From positions 62,001-126,000 of the forward strand of contig NZ_LSGQ01000033.1 of the NCBI RefSeq assembly GCF_001675285.1: a DNA stretch of 64,000 nt, in the 5' to 3' direction. Below the pieces are notes generated by a model, which saw nothing but the letters and a program-made list of their open reading frames with translations, ran no database searches and was not told where the DNA came from. The DNA is from Elizabethkingia miricola (GTDB taxonomy: Bacteria; Bacteroidota; Bacteroidia; Flavobacteriales; Weeksellaceae). This document shows, one piece after another, positions 1-8,239 of the stretch (position 1 is its first letter; every line of letters starts with the position of its first letter). The position numbers were made by a program, and so were the translations under genes.

Positions 1-1220
1 GCTAATGTTGCTCTTAACCCTGTAACACCTGTAGACTGAACAACCTGACCAGGATATGTTCCTCCATTCCCTCCCTGATAAGGAATTGTAAGCGTCGTAT
101 TTGCAGCAACATCTTCATTATTATAGAACGTAGTATTAAAAACTGCACTTGCACAAATTAAATTAGCTATTGACCCCACAGCCTGGGCTACTCTTACGTT
201 TGCCGTATACCTGACTCCGGGAGTAAGCTGCAAATTATTATAAGGTATAACATTGGTTGCTGTTACCCCGCCTATTGTTAAAGTTGAAAAGGCCAAAACG
301 CCTGCATTGGTGGCATTACTGTTGATAATGGTTGGTCTGGAAGTTACAACCTGTGCATTAAGCGTTGGAAATACGATAGGAGATCCCGCTGAGTTTGTTG
401 CTGTCCTTGTAACAACCCCATCTGCAAGATTCATCGTCCATTGTCCTGTATCCGAATGTGGGCTATAATTACCTGTAACAGCTGTTACATTAGCATTTCT
501 TGCAGAAGCATCTATCACCGTTGTAATCTGGGTGAATCTATGTTTTAATATAACATTCAGATAATTCGTCTGGCTTCCTGATACAGTAAGGTTTGTTTTA
601 AAATACATCATATCCCGGTTTCCGGGTGTATTACTAATCCTGGCTGTTGCCAAAGTAGGAACTGCCGGATTTGTATAGGTTATCGCCGGCAGGTCTGTCA
701 CATTGGTGGTATTAACAGAATACACGACAAAAGTATAGGTACTGCCACCATTCAAATTCATACTTACAGTACCCTCATTCCCTCTGGTATAATCTTTACT
801 CTCTACAAATGCCCCGTTATTATTGTATACCGCTACCCTGTATACTGTACCATTCGGCAAAGGATCTTTTACAATTGCATCTATTGCACCTCCTTTTATT
901 GTACGCTGTCCCCTCTCTTTACTTTCTACAGGAGTAACCTCTGTTATAAGATCGAGCTCATTGGTAAGCTTAATACGATTCACTTGCACATTCGGATCAA
1001 CAGACTGAATTCCACTTTTTGTATTACTGTTATCAGAAAGAGTTTCAAATTCACTATCCGTTAGATTTACTTTTACTACGGCCTGATTTTCGGAAATCTG
1101 ACGCTCTGTATCTGCGCTTCTGCATGAGAATAAAAAGAATGATACACCCAGAAATAAACTTCCAATACCCGTTATTTTACCTTTTGAAAAAGCAGAATTG
1201 TATTTTAATATTTTTTTCAT
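1..1220 (-). CDS. Fimbrillin-like lipoprotein, cassette 1 (3' end outside window)
   Basis: This open frame runs on the minus strand from the ATG at 1220 to the window edge without a stop, giving about 406 codons. A lipoprotein signal ends in LFSC with Cys33. The following region, with GGSTYTFVVYS, YFKTNLTVSG and LKHRFTQITT stretches, matches the two paralogues at 1909-3537 and 4516-6204, which I read as the fimbrillin (FimA/Mfa-like) N-terminal fold. The visible C-terminal part differs from the paralogues: it carries GGNGGTY and STGVTGLRATL instead of the DPCPAGYR-type domain. It follows the 59-aa peptide gene by 10 bases. The role as a surface adhesin or pilus-like component is inferred from family resemblance. 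Confidence 0.8.
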   Translation of the reverse strand, partial: MKKILKYNSAFSKGKITGIGSLFLGVSFFLFSCRSADTERQISENQAVVKVNLTDSEFETLSDNSNTKSGIQSVDPNVQVNRIKLTNELDLITEVTPVESKERGQRTIKGGAIDAIVKDPLPNGTVYRVAVYNNNGAFVESKDYTRGNEGTVSMNLNGGSTYTFVVYSVNTTNVTDLPAITYTNPAVPTLATARISNTPGNRDMMYFKTNLTVSGSQTNYLNVILKHRFTQITTVIDASARNANVTAVTGNYSPHSDTGQWTMNLADGVVTRTATNSAGSPIVFPTLNAQVVTSRPTIINSNATNAGVLAFSTLTIGGVTATNVIPYNNLQLTPGVRYTANVRVAQAVGSIANLICASAVFNTTFYNNEDVAANTTLTIPYQGGNGGTYPGQVVQSTGVTGLRATL

Positions 1221-1230
1221 CTTTCTGGTT

Positions 1231-1410
1231 TTAAAAGTTAATAGTTGTATCTCTATCCGTTCCGGTTTCCCATTCTTGTTCTACCTGGCTGGTAGCACTT
1301 ACAGGTGTTACCCGCGCAGATCCTGCTGCAACCCCTTGTTCCATTTCAATCAATGTCACTTCTACTTTTGGAGGGATATACTCTTTCTTTTGTGTTTTTG
1401 TTTTCTTCAT
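1231..1410 (-). CDS. Conserved small peptide of cassette 1 (59 aa)
   Basis: The frame is ATG at 1410 to TAA at 1231. The product has a Lys-rich start, the block YIPPKVEVTLIEMEQG, then VAAGSARVTPVS and an acidic, Trp-containing tail. It aligns with the 60-aa peptides at 3570-3752 and 6222-6404: the shared core is Y-x-x-P-K-(V/I)-E-V-x-L-(V/I)-x-M-E-Q-G-(V/I)-A-A-G-S-A-R-V-(T/S)-P. It has no signal peptide and no membrane segment. It lies directly upstream of the lipoprotein gene and behind a Crp/Fnr-like operator, so the two are probably cotranscribed. I know of no assigned function. A role in secretion, assembly or regulation of the lipoprotein would be a guess. Confidence 0.75.
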   Translation of the reverse strand: MKKTKTQKKEYIPPKVEVTLIEMEQGVAAGSARVTPVSATSQVEQEWETGTDRDTTINF

Positions 1411-1448
1411 AATTTTTGCTATTTGTTTTCCTATTTTTTAAACGACTG

Positions 1449-1492
1449 CAAAATTATGACTGACATTTCTCTGTATTGGTAACATATGTAAC
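1449..1492 (-). promoter_or_regulatory. Crp/Fnr-type operator plus TAATTTTG box (cassette 1)
   Basis: On the minus strand the 14-mer at 1492-1479 reads GTTACATATGTTAC, one base from the perfect dyad GTAACATATGTTAC. The box TAATTTTG at 1456-1449 is a perfect TAnnTTTG match. The distance from operator centre (1485.5) to the first T of TTTG (1452) is 33.5, which would put the operator at about -41.5. Confidence 0.65.
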
Positions 1493-1640
1493 ACGTTATC
1501 AATTATTTTGTGTTTTGAAATTGCTATTAATTAACCCTGATGACGGTAATCTATGGTATTATATCTGTTTTATAAGCTGCATTGACATCCGACTGTCAAT
1601 ATCATCCGTTTCTAAGTAAAAATCTATACTATATAAAAAC

Positions 1641-1669
1641 AAAAAAACAGGCAAACGGTGCTGCCTGTT
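1641..1669 (-). terminator. Second (distal) terminator behind cassette 2
   Basis: On the minus strand AACAGGCA pairs with TGCCTGTT across a short loop and is followed by seven T. It lies about 160 bases past the first terminator of the lipoprotein gene at 1909. A TAnnTTTG-like box (TATTTTTG, 1698-1691) sits just upstream. The same arrangement recurs at 4283-4342. Confidence 0.75.
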
Positions 1670-1802
1670 ATAACCGCCAATAGTAGTAAACAAAAATATA
1701 ATGAAGTTACCTGAACTACATATAAACACTATGGACGACTTCTATGGATGTTAGTTATAATTAAAACATTATTTAAGGTATTGAAATCTCTTTCTTATTG
1801 AT

Positions 1803-1838
1803 AAAAAGGGTGAATAATTGTGAATACATCCACCCTTT
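1803..1838 (-). terminator. Terminator of cassette 2
   Basis: On the minus strand AAAGGGTG and CACCCTTT form a stem followed by TTTTT, 70 bases after the stop of the lipoprotein gene at 1909. The same element is found after cassette 3 at 4417-4455. Confidence 0.8.
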
Positions 1839-1908
1839 ACAAACAAACAAATTATGAAATTTTTATCATTTTTTTAAATTGAGGCTGATAAGGTCTCTAA
1901 TTTTTATA

Positions 1909-3537
1909 CTATTGTGCAATGCAACGAATCTGGTGTCCTTCTACATTAGTATTAATACTACGGCTTACAGTATTATTGGGCATAAAGTAATTAATAGTAC
2001 TTACACTTGTCCAGTACTGACCGGCAACACCCCGGCGATTTAAAGATCCATCACTAGCATCTCCTCCTCCTCCTCCTCTCCTATAGCCTGTTGACATAAA
2101 AGTCATTTTAACAGAGCTATTGGTATTACTTGTAAAGACTTTTGCAGCAGAAAAATTATTTACATCATTCGTAGCTGTCCATGTTCCAATATTAGTCTGA
2201 GTTGTAGCTGCTATCAATTGATTGAACTCTGTGTCTGTTGGTATCCTATAACCCGCTGGACAAGGATCCGCAGATGTCTTTACAGGAGCTGCTACCGTTC
2301 CGCTATTCCATGCGTTAGCCGGAGAAGGATTCGTTGTATTCCATCCAGGTATAGTACCTGCACCTGTAGAAGCTGTTGCAACCGCCGTAATAATCCCCCA
2401 TTGATAATAGTTTCCGGCAATAGCCTGACTGGGAACATCGGGATCATTAGAAGTTGTAGCTCCCAGAGTATGCCTCATCCATATCTTTCCATTAATCCGC
2501 GCCGCAGATTGCCCCTGATGGGTTAAATAAATATCAGTTGGGGTAATCGCAACATTCAGATTATATTTAACACCTGGCTTAATCGTTAAGTTATTCAATG
2601 TTAAATTCGTCCGTGTTACAGTCCCTATTTTAATAGATCCAATTGTTAAAGTACCTGTTGTCGTATCTACATTATATCGGTTTGGGGCCGATGTTACGAT
2701 CATTGTATTTAATCCTGCAAAACCAGCGAACAAGTTTGCACTAGGGTTTGCACGTGCAGTAATATTTCCATCCGACAACTGTAGGGTAGCAGATACGTTA
2801 GTTATCATACTTAGGTTAAGTACAGAAGAAATAGTATAGCCTGTAGCTGTAGCGTCTATTTTGGGGGTAACCTGGCTAAATTTATGTTTTAATACAATAT
2901 CCAGATAATTGGTTCCGTTTCCGGATACTGCCATATCTTTTCGAAAGTACATAAGATCATTCAAACCCATTGTTGGTGAGGCTAAGCTCGCTGTTGCCAA
3001 GGTTTTGTTATTAGGATTAGAGAAAGTAACAGGTGGCAGGTTTGCAGAAGTATTAATCGAATAAACAATAAAAGTATAACTGCTGCCTCCGTCAAGCATT
3101 AGCGCCTGGGCACTATCTTCCTGTCCACGGGTATAGTCTCTTTCCGTAACGTAGTTTCCATTAGCATCAAAAACCACAACTTTATAAAGGACGCCCATTG
3201 CCAAATCACCAGTCTCTACAGCTGTAATACCATTCCGCAATGTTTTGGCTTTATCCTGTGCAGAAGCTGTATCAGGTACTAATTCGGCTGTCAGCACTAA
3301 GTCTTTGGTCAGTTGGATATTCTGGCGTTGCACCGATAATCCGATGCCGGCACTTTTTCCGGAAGAAGCTAATGATCCTAAATTTCCGGCATCGTTATAT
3401 TCAGTACCTTTCATATTCATTTTTACAGCTACCGGCTCATTTCCTAAATGATGATCCGTATCTGAATTACGGCACGCTGTTACTGTTATCAATAACACAA
3501 ACAGGAAAGCCTTTATTTTATAAAATCTGTTTTTCAT
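1909..3537 (-). CDS. Fimbrillin-like lipoprotein with FISUMP-type C-terminus, cassette 2
   Basis: The product has 542 aa and a type II signal with ITVTAC, lipid Cys22. Residues ~30-350 resemble fimbrillin-family proteins, with GGSSYTFIVYS, DLMYFRKDMAVSGNG and LKHKFSQVTP matching the two paralogues. The C-terminal ~190 residues carry INGKIWMRHTLG, YYQWG, DPCPAGYRIPT, YWTS and a final HQIRCIA, which are hallmarks of the Fibrobacter succinogenes major paralogous (FISUMP) domain. A glycine run (GGGGGD) lies in the last third. It follows the 60-aa peptide gene by 32 bases and ends at a terminator 70 bases on. It is probably exported to the cell surface. The function, adhesion or type V pilus-like, is inferred. 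Confidence 0.85.
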   Translation of the reverse strand: MKNRFYKIKAFLFVLLITVTACRNSDTDHHLGNEPVAVKMNMKGTEYNDAGNLGSLASSGKSAGIGLSVQRQNIQLTKDLVLTAELVPDTASAQDKAKTLRNGITAVETGDLAMGVLYKVVVFDANGNYVTERDYTRGQEDSAQALMLDGGSSYTFIVYSINTSANLPPVTFSNPNNKTLATASLASPTMGLNDLMYFRKDMAVSGNGTNYLDIVLKHKFSQVTPKIDATATGYTISSVLNLSMITNVSATLQLSDGNITARANPSANLFAGFAGLNTMIVTSAPNRYNVDTTTGTLTIGSIKIGTVTRTNLTLNNLTIKPGVKYNLNVAITPTDIYLTHQGQSAARINGKIWMRHTLGATTSNDPDVPSQAIAGNYYQWGIITAVATASTGAGTIPGWNTTNPSPANAWNSGTVAAPVKTSADPCPAGYRIPTDTEFNQLIAATTQTNIGTWTATNDVNNFSAAKVFTSNTNSSVKMTFMSTGYRRGGGGGDASDGSLNRRGVAGQYWTSVSTINYFMPNNTVSRSINTNVEGHQIRCIAQ

Positions 3538-3569
3538 AATCTATATCATTATTTTGTTGTTTATTTGTA

Positions 3570-3752
3570 TTACCACTCAATAGTACCTGATTGGTCTTCA
3601 GTATCCCATTCATCTTTAACTGTTCCGTTAGCAGTATCCAATGGACTTACTCTGGCTGACCCCGCAGCAATTCCCTGCTCCATTTTTACAAGTACGACTT
3701 CTATTTTCGGAGCTTCATACTTCTTCTTTTGTTTTTTCGATTTTTTATTCAT
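3570..3752 (-). CDS. Conserved small peptide of cassette 2 (60 aa)
   Basis: The peptide has a basic start (MNKKSKKQKKKYEAPK), then IEVVLVKMEQGIAAGSARV and an acidic tail ending SGTIEW. It differs from the copy at 6222-6404 at only two residues (Lys/Gln and Glu/Asp), while I count about 18 base differences. Most changes are therefore silent, which indicates selection on the peptide itself. There is no signal peptide. It sits 32 bases before the lipoprotein gene and downstream of two promoter-like elements. The function is unknown to me; the ME-Q-G-(I/V)-A-A-G-S-A-R motif is shared by all three cassettes. Confidence 0.8.
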   Translation of the reverse strand: MNKKSKKQKKKYEAPKIEVVLVKMEQGIAAGSARVSPLDTANGTVKDEWDTEDQSGTIEW

Positions 3753-3772
3753 CTGTTTTTATTTTAATTGTG

Positions 3773-3816
3773 CGAAATTCTAATTAATACTCAGGAAATT
3801 TTGTAACAAGTGTTAC
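3773..3816 (-). promoter_or_regulatory. Crp/Fnr-type operator and weak -7 box (cassette 2)
   Basis: GTAACAAGTGTTAC at 3803-3816 is a GTAAC-N4-GTTAC site, and with its flanks it forms the 16-bp dyad TGTAACA-AG-TGTTACA. At the same 33.5-base distance as in the other sites the minus strand reads GAATTTCG (3780-3773), which matches TAnnTTTG at four of six defined positions. Confidence 0.6.
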
Positions 3817-3853
3817 ACAAAGACATTATTTATTTCCTTCCGTATTGTGTTTG

Positions 3854-3901
3854 CAAATCTACCTCCGTTGTGCCAAAAACCTTGTACTGCAATTACACTT
3901 C
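3854..3901 (-). promoter_or_regulatory. Upstream promoter with N28 spacing (cassette 2)
   Basis: On the minus strand GAAGTGTAATTG (3901-3890) is followed, 28 bases after its TTG, by TAGATTTG (3861-3854). The same layout recurs at 6506-6553, 8240-8287 and 10242-10289. The 28-base gap is too long for a normal -33/-7 pair, so the upstream block may be an activator site. Confidence 0.55.
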
Positions 3902-4282
3902 AAAATCACAACTAACTTAAACACAATAGATTGCAAGACAAGAGAAGTGATAATGAAGTAATATCTGGTTGTTAATTTTTTTGTGAATAATGGTTTAATA
4001 TTGAAGATTAAACATGCCGGCAGACTTGTATAATTTCTAAGTCGGAAATCATGTTATGAGCTCTTTATTCTTTATTTAGCCACCCTACCTTTTTTCATTA
4101 CTTAATGTTGTCATGAATCCGAAATTCATTATTTAGAAAGATGTCCGCTGAGTATGTATTAGAATAATCTTTGTTGTTCTTTTTCTGTACTAATGCATTT
4201 AGAATTCCCACATCTGGATTACTCTGCAAAAGTGTATATCCTAATGATGCTTTAAACTAAGAAACTATTTAAAATCGATAAT

Positions 4283-4311
4283 AAAAAAACAGGCAAACTC
4301 CGCTGCCTGTT
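4283..4311 (-). terminator. Second (distal) terminator behind cassette 3
   Basis: AACAGGCA and TGCCTGTT form the stem on the minus strand, followed by seven T. It lies 205 bases beyond the stop at 4516 and 106 bases beyond the first terminator. TACTTTTG at 4342-4335 just upstream matches TAnnTTTG and could start a very short transcript. Confidence 0.75.
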
Positions 4312-4416
4312 ATAGATTCTCAAAAAGTAAATAACAAAAGTATAATGAAGATATTCAATGAGCTTCCGTAGACTTCTGATAATACTTTGGAATTTATATA
4401 ATTATTTTATTTCTAT

Positions 4417-4455
4417 AAAAAGGGTGGATAACTCTTATCGATATATACCCACCCT
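4417..4455 (-). terminator. Terminator of cassette 3
   Basis: GGGTGG and CCACCC pair on the minus strand and are followed by TTTTT, 60 bases after the lipoprotein stop at 4516. Confidence 0.75.
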
Positions 4456-4515
4456 CCACAAACAAATAAGTTATGAAATTTTTATAATTAAACTGTTATA
4501 CACTGAAAATGTACT

Positions 4516-6204
4516 TTAGTATGGATATGTAGCTACGCAACGCACAGGCATTCCTCTTTGAGTTATGACACCACCAGCTGAAAAGAACCCTGTACCACCT
4601 ACACTAAAAACTCCAAATACATTTTGACTGGACGACCAATATTCTCCTTCTATATCAGAGGTAGTAGTTCCATTGATCGCAAACGAACCATCAGGACCAT
4701 TTCTAAAACCTGTAAAAGGCATGGTAACCTTTACGTTTGGATTAAATTTACTGGTAAAGACACCTGCTGCAGAACTCGTACTTGTAGTTTGCGTATTTCC
4801 TATATAAGTATAAGTTGTATTAACTGGATTTGCCAAAAATCCCAATTCTGCACGACTCGCTACCCTCCAATTATCCGGACAGGGATCATTTGTCCGATTT
4901 TTCTGAGGAACAGAGAGACTGCCAAGATTCCATGCATTGGCCTGAGGAACTGTTGTATTATCCCAGCCTGCAATAGGTCCTGTTCCTGTGGTCGCATTTG
5001 CAACCGGTGCAATTCTCCCCCACTGGTAATAATTCCCTACAATATCAGGACTTGGAACATCAGGATCAGCTAAATAATTTGATCCTAAATTATGACGCAT
5101 AAAAATCATCCCATTTATTTTTACTGCCGGATAACCTCTGAAGGTTAAATATTGGTCATTCGGGACAATAGCCAGATTAAGATTATATTTTATACCCCTG
5201 CCTATCCTAAAGCGTGAAAAGGCAAACTGGTGAGATATCTGAATAGGGTTGGCTCCGTTTGCCTGTAGTGTTAAATTAGCTATAGAAAACACCATATCAC
5301 TTTGATTTGCAGTTTCAAACAGTGGATTAATCAGCACTGGATTTGCGGTTGCAATTGCAGTACCAAGAGTGGGAAATGTTAAATTTCTACTAGTATTTCC
5401 ACTGGCCGTTACACCTCCATCCGACAATTTAAGCGACGCGCTATTATAATGCGGAAAAATCTGAGGTGTTGTAATCCCCGTAATAGTAAATACTTGCGTA
5501 GGGGAAGCATCTATTGTTGTGGTGACCTGGCTAAACCGGTGTCTTAGTACCGTATCTAAATAATTAGTCCCATTTCCGGAAACTGTCATTGTTTTAGAAA
5601 AGTACATCAGATCATTATCTCCTGATACATTATTCACTGATGCAGTAGCTAAAGTTTTATTGAGTGGATCAACATAGGTCACAATAGGTAAATCTGTAGA
5701 AGAGCCAATAGAATAAACAATAAAAGTATAAGCACTGCCACCATCTAATCCCGTGATATCTGAACCCGCCTGACCACTGACATAATCCTGCTCTGTAAGA
5801 TAGTTTCCACTATTATCAAATACAACAACTTTGTATCTCGTACCATTGGGTAAAGGATTGGTTTCGGTGGCTGCAATAAGATTTGCTTTGGAAGACGCTT
5901 GTGAAGTATTAACAGATTTCGCCGGCGTAAGTGTTGCCACTATTTTATAGTCATTATTATTTTTTAAAGCAATCTCCTGTCTTTGCTCTGTCTCCGCTGC
6001 AGAATCAGTACTATTTCTTCCACTAGAAGCCTGTGCTCCAATATTACCTGTATCACTAAAATCTTCACCTTTTAAAATAACCTTTACTGAAGCCGGACCT
6101 TGTTCACTTTCAACAGAATCATTTGTACCACGACAACCTATAGCTAATGAGAGAACAAGACTTAGTATAATTCCTGTTATGGAAAATTTTATATAATTCT
6201 TCAT
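4516..6204 (-). CDS. Fimbrillin-like lipoprotein with FISUMP-type C-terminus, cassette 3
   Basis: The product has 562 aa with signal peptide ending AIGC (Cys24). The N-terminal two thirds align with the paralogues: GGSAYTFIVYS, DLMYFSKTMTVSGNG, LRHRFSQVTTTIDAS. The C-terminal domain shows INGMIFMRHNLG, YYQWG, DPCPDNWRVAS, GFRNGPDG, YWSSS and a closing MPVRCVA, as expected for a FISUMP-type domain. It begins 17 bases after the 60-aa peptide gene. Cassettes 2 and 3 have nearly identical peptides and control regions but clearly diverged lipoproteins, so the surface protein has changed faster than its control module. A surface-anchored role is inferred. Confidence 0.85.
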   Translation of the reverse strand: MKNYIKFSITGIILSLVLSLAIGCRGTNDSVESEQGPASVKVILKGEDFSDTGNIGAQASSGRNSTDSAAETEQRQEIALKNNNDYKIVATLTPAKSVNTSQASSKANLIAATETNPLPNGTRYKVVVFDNSGNYLTEQDYVSGQAGSDITGLDGGSAYTFIVYSIGSSTDLPIVTYVDPLNKTLATASVNNVSGDNDLMYFSKTMTVSGNGTNYLDTVLRHRFSQVTTTIDASPTQVFTITGITTPQIFPHYNSASLKLSDGGVTASGNTSRNLTFPTLGTAIATANPVLINPLFETANQSDMVFSIANLTLQANGANPIQISHQFAFSRFRIGRGIKYNLNLAIVPNDQYLTFRGYPAVKINGMIFMRHNLGSNYLADPDVPSPDIVGNYYQWGRIAPVANATTGTGPIAGWDNTTVPQANAWNLGSLSVPQKNRTNDPCPDNWRVASRAELGFLANPVNTTYTYIGNTQTTSTSSAAGVFTSKFNPNVKVTMPFTGFRNGPDGSFAINGTTTSDIEGEYWSSSQNVFGVFSVGGTGFFSAGGVITQRGMPVRCVATYPY

Positions 6205-6221
6205 TTTTGTTTGTTTTTAAA

Positions 6222-6404
6222 TTACCAATCTATAGTTCCTGACTGATCTTCGGTATCCCATTCGTCTTTAACAGTACCGTTAGCGGTATCCAGCGGACTT
6301 ACTCTGGCTGATCCTGCAGCGATTCCCTGCTCCATTTTTACAAGTACGACTTCTATTTTTGGAGCTTCATATTTCTGCTTTTGTTTTTTCGATTTTTTAT
6401 TCAT
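6222..6404 (-). CDS. Conserved small peptide of cassette 3 (60 aa)
   Basis: The sequence is the same as the peptide at 3570-3752 except for Gln instead of Lys in the basic start and a final TIDW instead of TIEW. The core KYEAPKIEVVLVKMEQG then IAAGSARVSP is unchanged. It has no signal peptide or membrane segment. It is placed 17 bases before its lipoprotein gene and behind the same two promoter elements. Function unknown; near-invariance of the protein despite silent divergence argues that it is made and needed. Confidence 0.8.
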   Translation of the reverse strand: MNKKSKKQKQKYEAPKIEVVLVKMEQGIAAGSARVSPLDTANGTVKDEWDTEDQSGTIDW

Positions 6405-6424
6405 CTGTTTTCATTTTAATTGTG

Positions 6425-6468
6425 CGAAATTCTAATTAATACTCAGGAAATTTTGTAACAAGTGTTAC
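6425..6468 (-). promoter_or_regulatory. Crp/Fnr-type operator and weak -7 box (cassette 3)
   Basis: GTAACAAGTGTTAC at 6455-6468, with GAATTTCG on the minus strand at 6432-6425, is the duplicate of the element at 3773-3816 and has the same 33.5-base spacing. Confidence 0.6.
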
Positions 6469-6505
6469 ACAAAGACATTATTTATTTCCTTCCGTATTGT
6501 GTTTA

Positions 6506-6553
6506 CAAATCTACCTCCGTTATGCCAAAAATCTTGTACTGCAATTACACTTT
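6506..6553 (-). promoter_or_regulatory. Upstream promoter with N28 spacing (cassette 3)
   Basis: AAAGTGTAATTG ends at 6542 on the minus strand and TAGATTTG lies at 6513-6506 after 28 bases. It is the duplicate of 3854-3901. Confidence 0.55.
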
Positions 6554-6971
6554 AAAATTTTAAAATACTGAAAAACAGCTATATACAAAATAACATAAGT
6601 GATAATGAAGTAATATCTGGTTGTTATTTTTTTTTGAATAATGGTTTAATATTGAAGATTAAACATGCCGGCAGACTTGTATAATTTCTAAATCGGAAAT
6701 CATATCATGGGTTCATTATTCTTTATTTAGCCACCCTACCTTTTTTCATTACTTAATGTTGTCAAGCATCCGAAATTCATTATTTAGAAAGCTGTCTGCT
6801 GAGTCTGCATTAGGATAATCTTTGTTATTCTTTTTCTGTACTAATCCCATAAATCTGTAAGCATTTAGAAACTCCACATCTGTATTATTTCTATAAAAAC
6901 TTATATGCTAATTATGTTCTAGACTAAATAGTAATACAATACCATGAATGCTATCATTAATAATAGTTCAT

Positions 6972-6996
6972 AAAAAAGTCCCGGTTTCCCGGGACT
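6972..6996 (-). terminator. Tetraloop hairpin terminator
   Basis: On the minus strand AGTCCCGG-GAAA-CCGGGACT is followed by six T. It is the strongest stem downstream of the barrel gene at 7138, but 140 bases away. It resembles the hairpins at 8394-8419 and 14146-14172, including AT-rich sequence in front. Confidence 0.85.
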
Positions 6997-7137
6997 CACA
7001 ACTAAATCATAAAACAGATCTATGAAAAACTATTTTAAAAGCAGGGTATATACCTGTTGTTCTCCTGTCTTACTATCCAATCCGGTATGTACCTATACTT
7101 CATAATTTAGTTGAGGTGAAAATATTACAGATTCGGA

Positions 7138-7794
7138 TTACCTGAAGATATAGGTGGCTCCTACACTGAAAACCTGTTCTGACTTATTTCGGTTACTGAG
7201 CTCATTCATTAAGCCTTTATAAGTATTGGAAAGACCCACATCATGTTTAATAACAATTTCGAAATCTCTGTTGATGCTGTATCCTACGCCTAAACCTATT
7301 GCAAAGTTTAGACTTGCAGCTTTTCCGTTTAATCCGTTAGGATCACTATAATCAGGATCGTACCACGGCCTGCCTGTCGGGATATTCTTTACATTTTGAT
7401 CGATCAGAAAATTAAATCTGGGTCCTGCCATTGCAAAAAATGATGAAGCTTTTTTTGAAAAATAGGCTTTGAAATATACAGGTACACTTATATAATTGTT
7501 GGCATACAATGCATTATAACCATCCTGTCCTTTAAAATCAGGATCTTTTCCTGTTTCTCCCGCACCGTGATATAACACTTCGGGCTGTAAGAAAAGCTGA
7601 TGGGTTTTGCTAATCGGTATAAGCGCTAATCCCCCGGCCTGAAAATTATACCGTGGACCTGAAGGTCTGTGGGCATTACTAACGCCGGAACGGTTTACTC
7701 CTGCTGTAATACCAAATCTGATTCCGTCTGAATCTGTTTGTGCATATGAAAATGCAGATATAGCCAGAGCGAATACTAAAATTGTTTTTTTCAT
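7138..7794 (-). CDS. Outer-membrane beta-barrel protein (PorT/OMP_b-brl-like)
   Basis: The product has 218 aa with a signal peptide ending FSYAQ. The mature part has alternating strands, begins with IRFGITAGVNRSGV and ends with FSVGATYIFR, with an aromatic last residue region typical of outer-membrane barrels. The length suits the small eight-strand barrel families of Bacteroidota (PorT or OMP_b-brl_2). The gene stands alone, with 98 bases to the next gene upstream. The cargo or partner cannot be told from sequence. Confidence 0.75.
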   Translation of the reverse strand: MKKTILVFALAISAFSYAQTDSDGIRFGITAGVNRSGVSNAHRPSGPRYNFQAGGLALIPISKTHQLFLQPEVLYHGAGETGKDPDFKGQDGYNALYANNYISVPVYFKAYFSKKASSFFAMAGPRFNFLIDQNVKNIPTGRPWYDPDYSDPNGLNGKAASLNFAIGLGVGYSINRDFEIVIKHDVGLSNTYKGLMNELSNRNKSEQVFSVGATYIFR

Positions 7795-7892
7795 AATTGA
7801 TATTGATTATTTTTTATATACTTCTGTTATTTTAGTCAAAGCCCCATCAATAGAAGAATTGGCTAAAAGATAATGCCTATGATAGATTGATC

Positions 7893-8126
7893 TTATCTGT
7901 ACTTTTCGTGCTTTATTTTTCCAAAAGAACTGATCAGGCTTATTTTTTTAACCTTAAAACCATCAAACTTTAACAATAATGAGGTACACCTTCCCCACCA
8001 TGTTTTATCTATATCATAAATCCATGTATTATCGGGATAGAAATTAAACCCTTCCCCTAGATATGATAACACATCTCTTTTACTTTTTCCTAATAAGTAA
8101 TTATACTCAGTAGCATTTTCTTTCAT
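7893..8126 (-). CDS. Small hypothetical protein, LLGKSKRDV family-like (77 aa)
   Basis: I chose the ATG at 8126 (MKENATEYNYLLGKS); the frame stays open to an ATG at 8180. The core has LGKSKRDVLSYLGE, then WIYDID-K-TWWG and LLLKFDGFKVKKISL. This pattern of a helix followed by strands recalls small BamE/SmpA-like folds, but the resemblance is weak. There is no signal peptide from either start. An N28-type promoter (8240-8287) lies upstream. Function unknown. Confidence 0.55.
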   Translation of the reverse strand: MKENATEYNYLLGKSKRDVLSYLGEGFNFYPDNTWIYDIDKTWWGRCTSLLLKFDGFKVKKISLISSFGKIKHEKYR

Positions 8127-8239
8127 CGGATTTCTATTTGTTGTTGTTTTATTATGGTCTATGTTTATGGGTACATACAATCGGTTGTTGTATAGTTAGG
8201 TCTATTCAGAATCAATTCACCGGTACTTCGTTGCATCTG

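Larger units (their letters stand above)
3555..4260. repeat. Tandem duplicate block, copy A (peptide gene plus control region)
   Basis: This block, which holds the 60-aa peptide gene and ~500 bases upstream of it, is nearly identical to 6207-6931 at an offset of 2652 (later 2651) bases. Identity is high through the operator and the TAGATTTG box and decays towards 4260, where copy B has a small insertion. The coding part differs mostly at silent positions. Confidence 0.85.
6207..6931. repeat. Tandem duplicate block, copy B
   Basis: This is the partner of 3555-4260. It carries the cassette 3 peptide gene, the operator, the TAGATTTG element and a downstream-conserved non-coding tail (TTTAGCCACCCTACC and following). 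Copy B has about 25 extra bases near 6847. Confidence 0.85.

Noticed and set aside
2041-2075. Run of CCTCCTCC (poly-Gly on the minus strand) as a possible slippery repeat
   Set aside because: It only encodes a GGGGGD loop in the lipoprotein of cassette 2; it keeps the frame and the repeat is short and impure.
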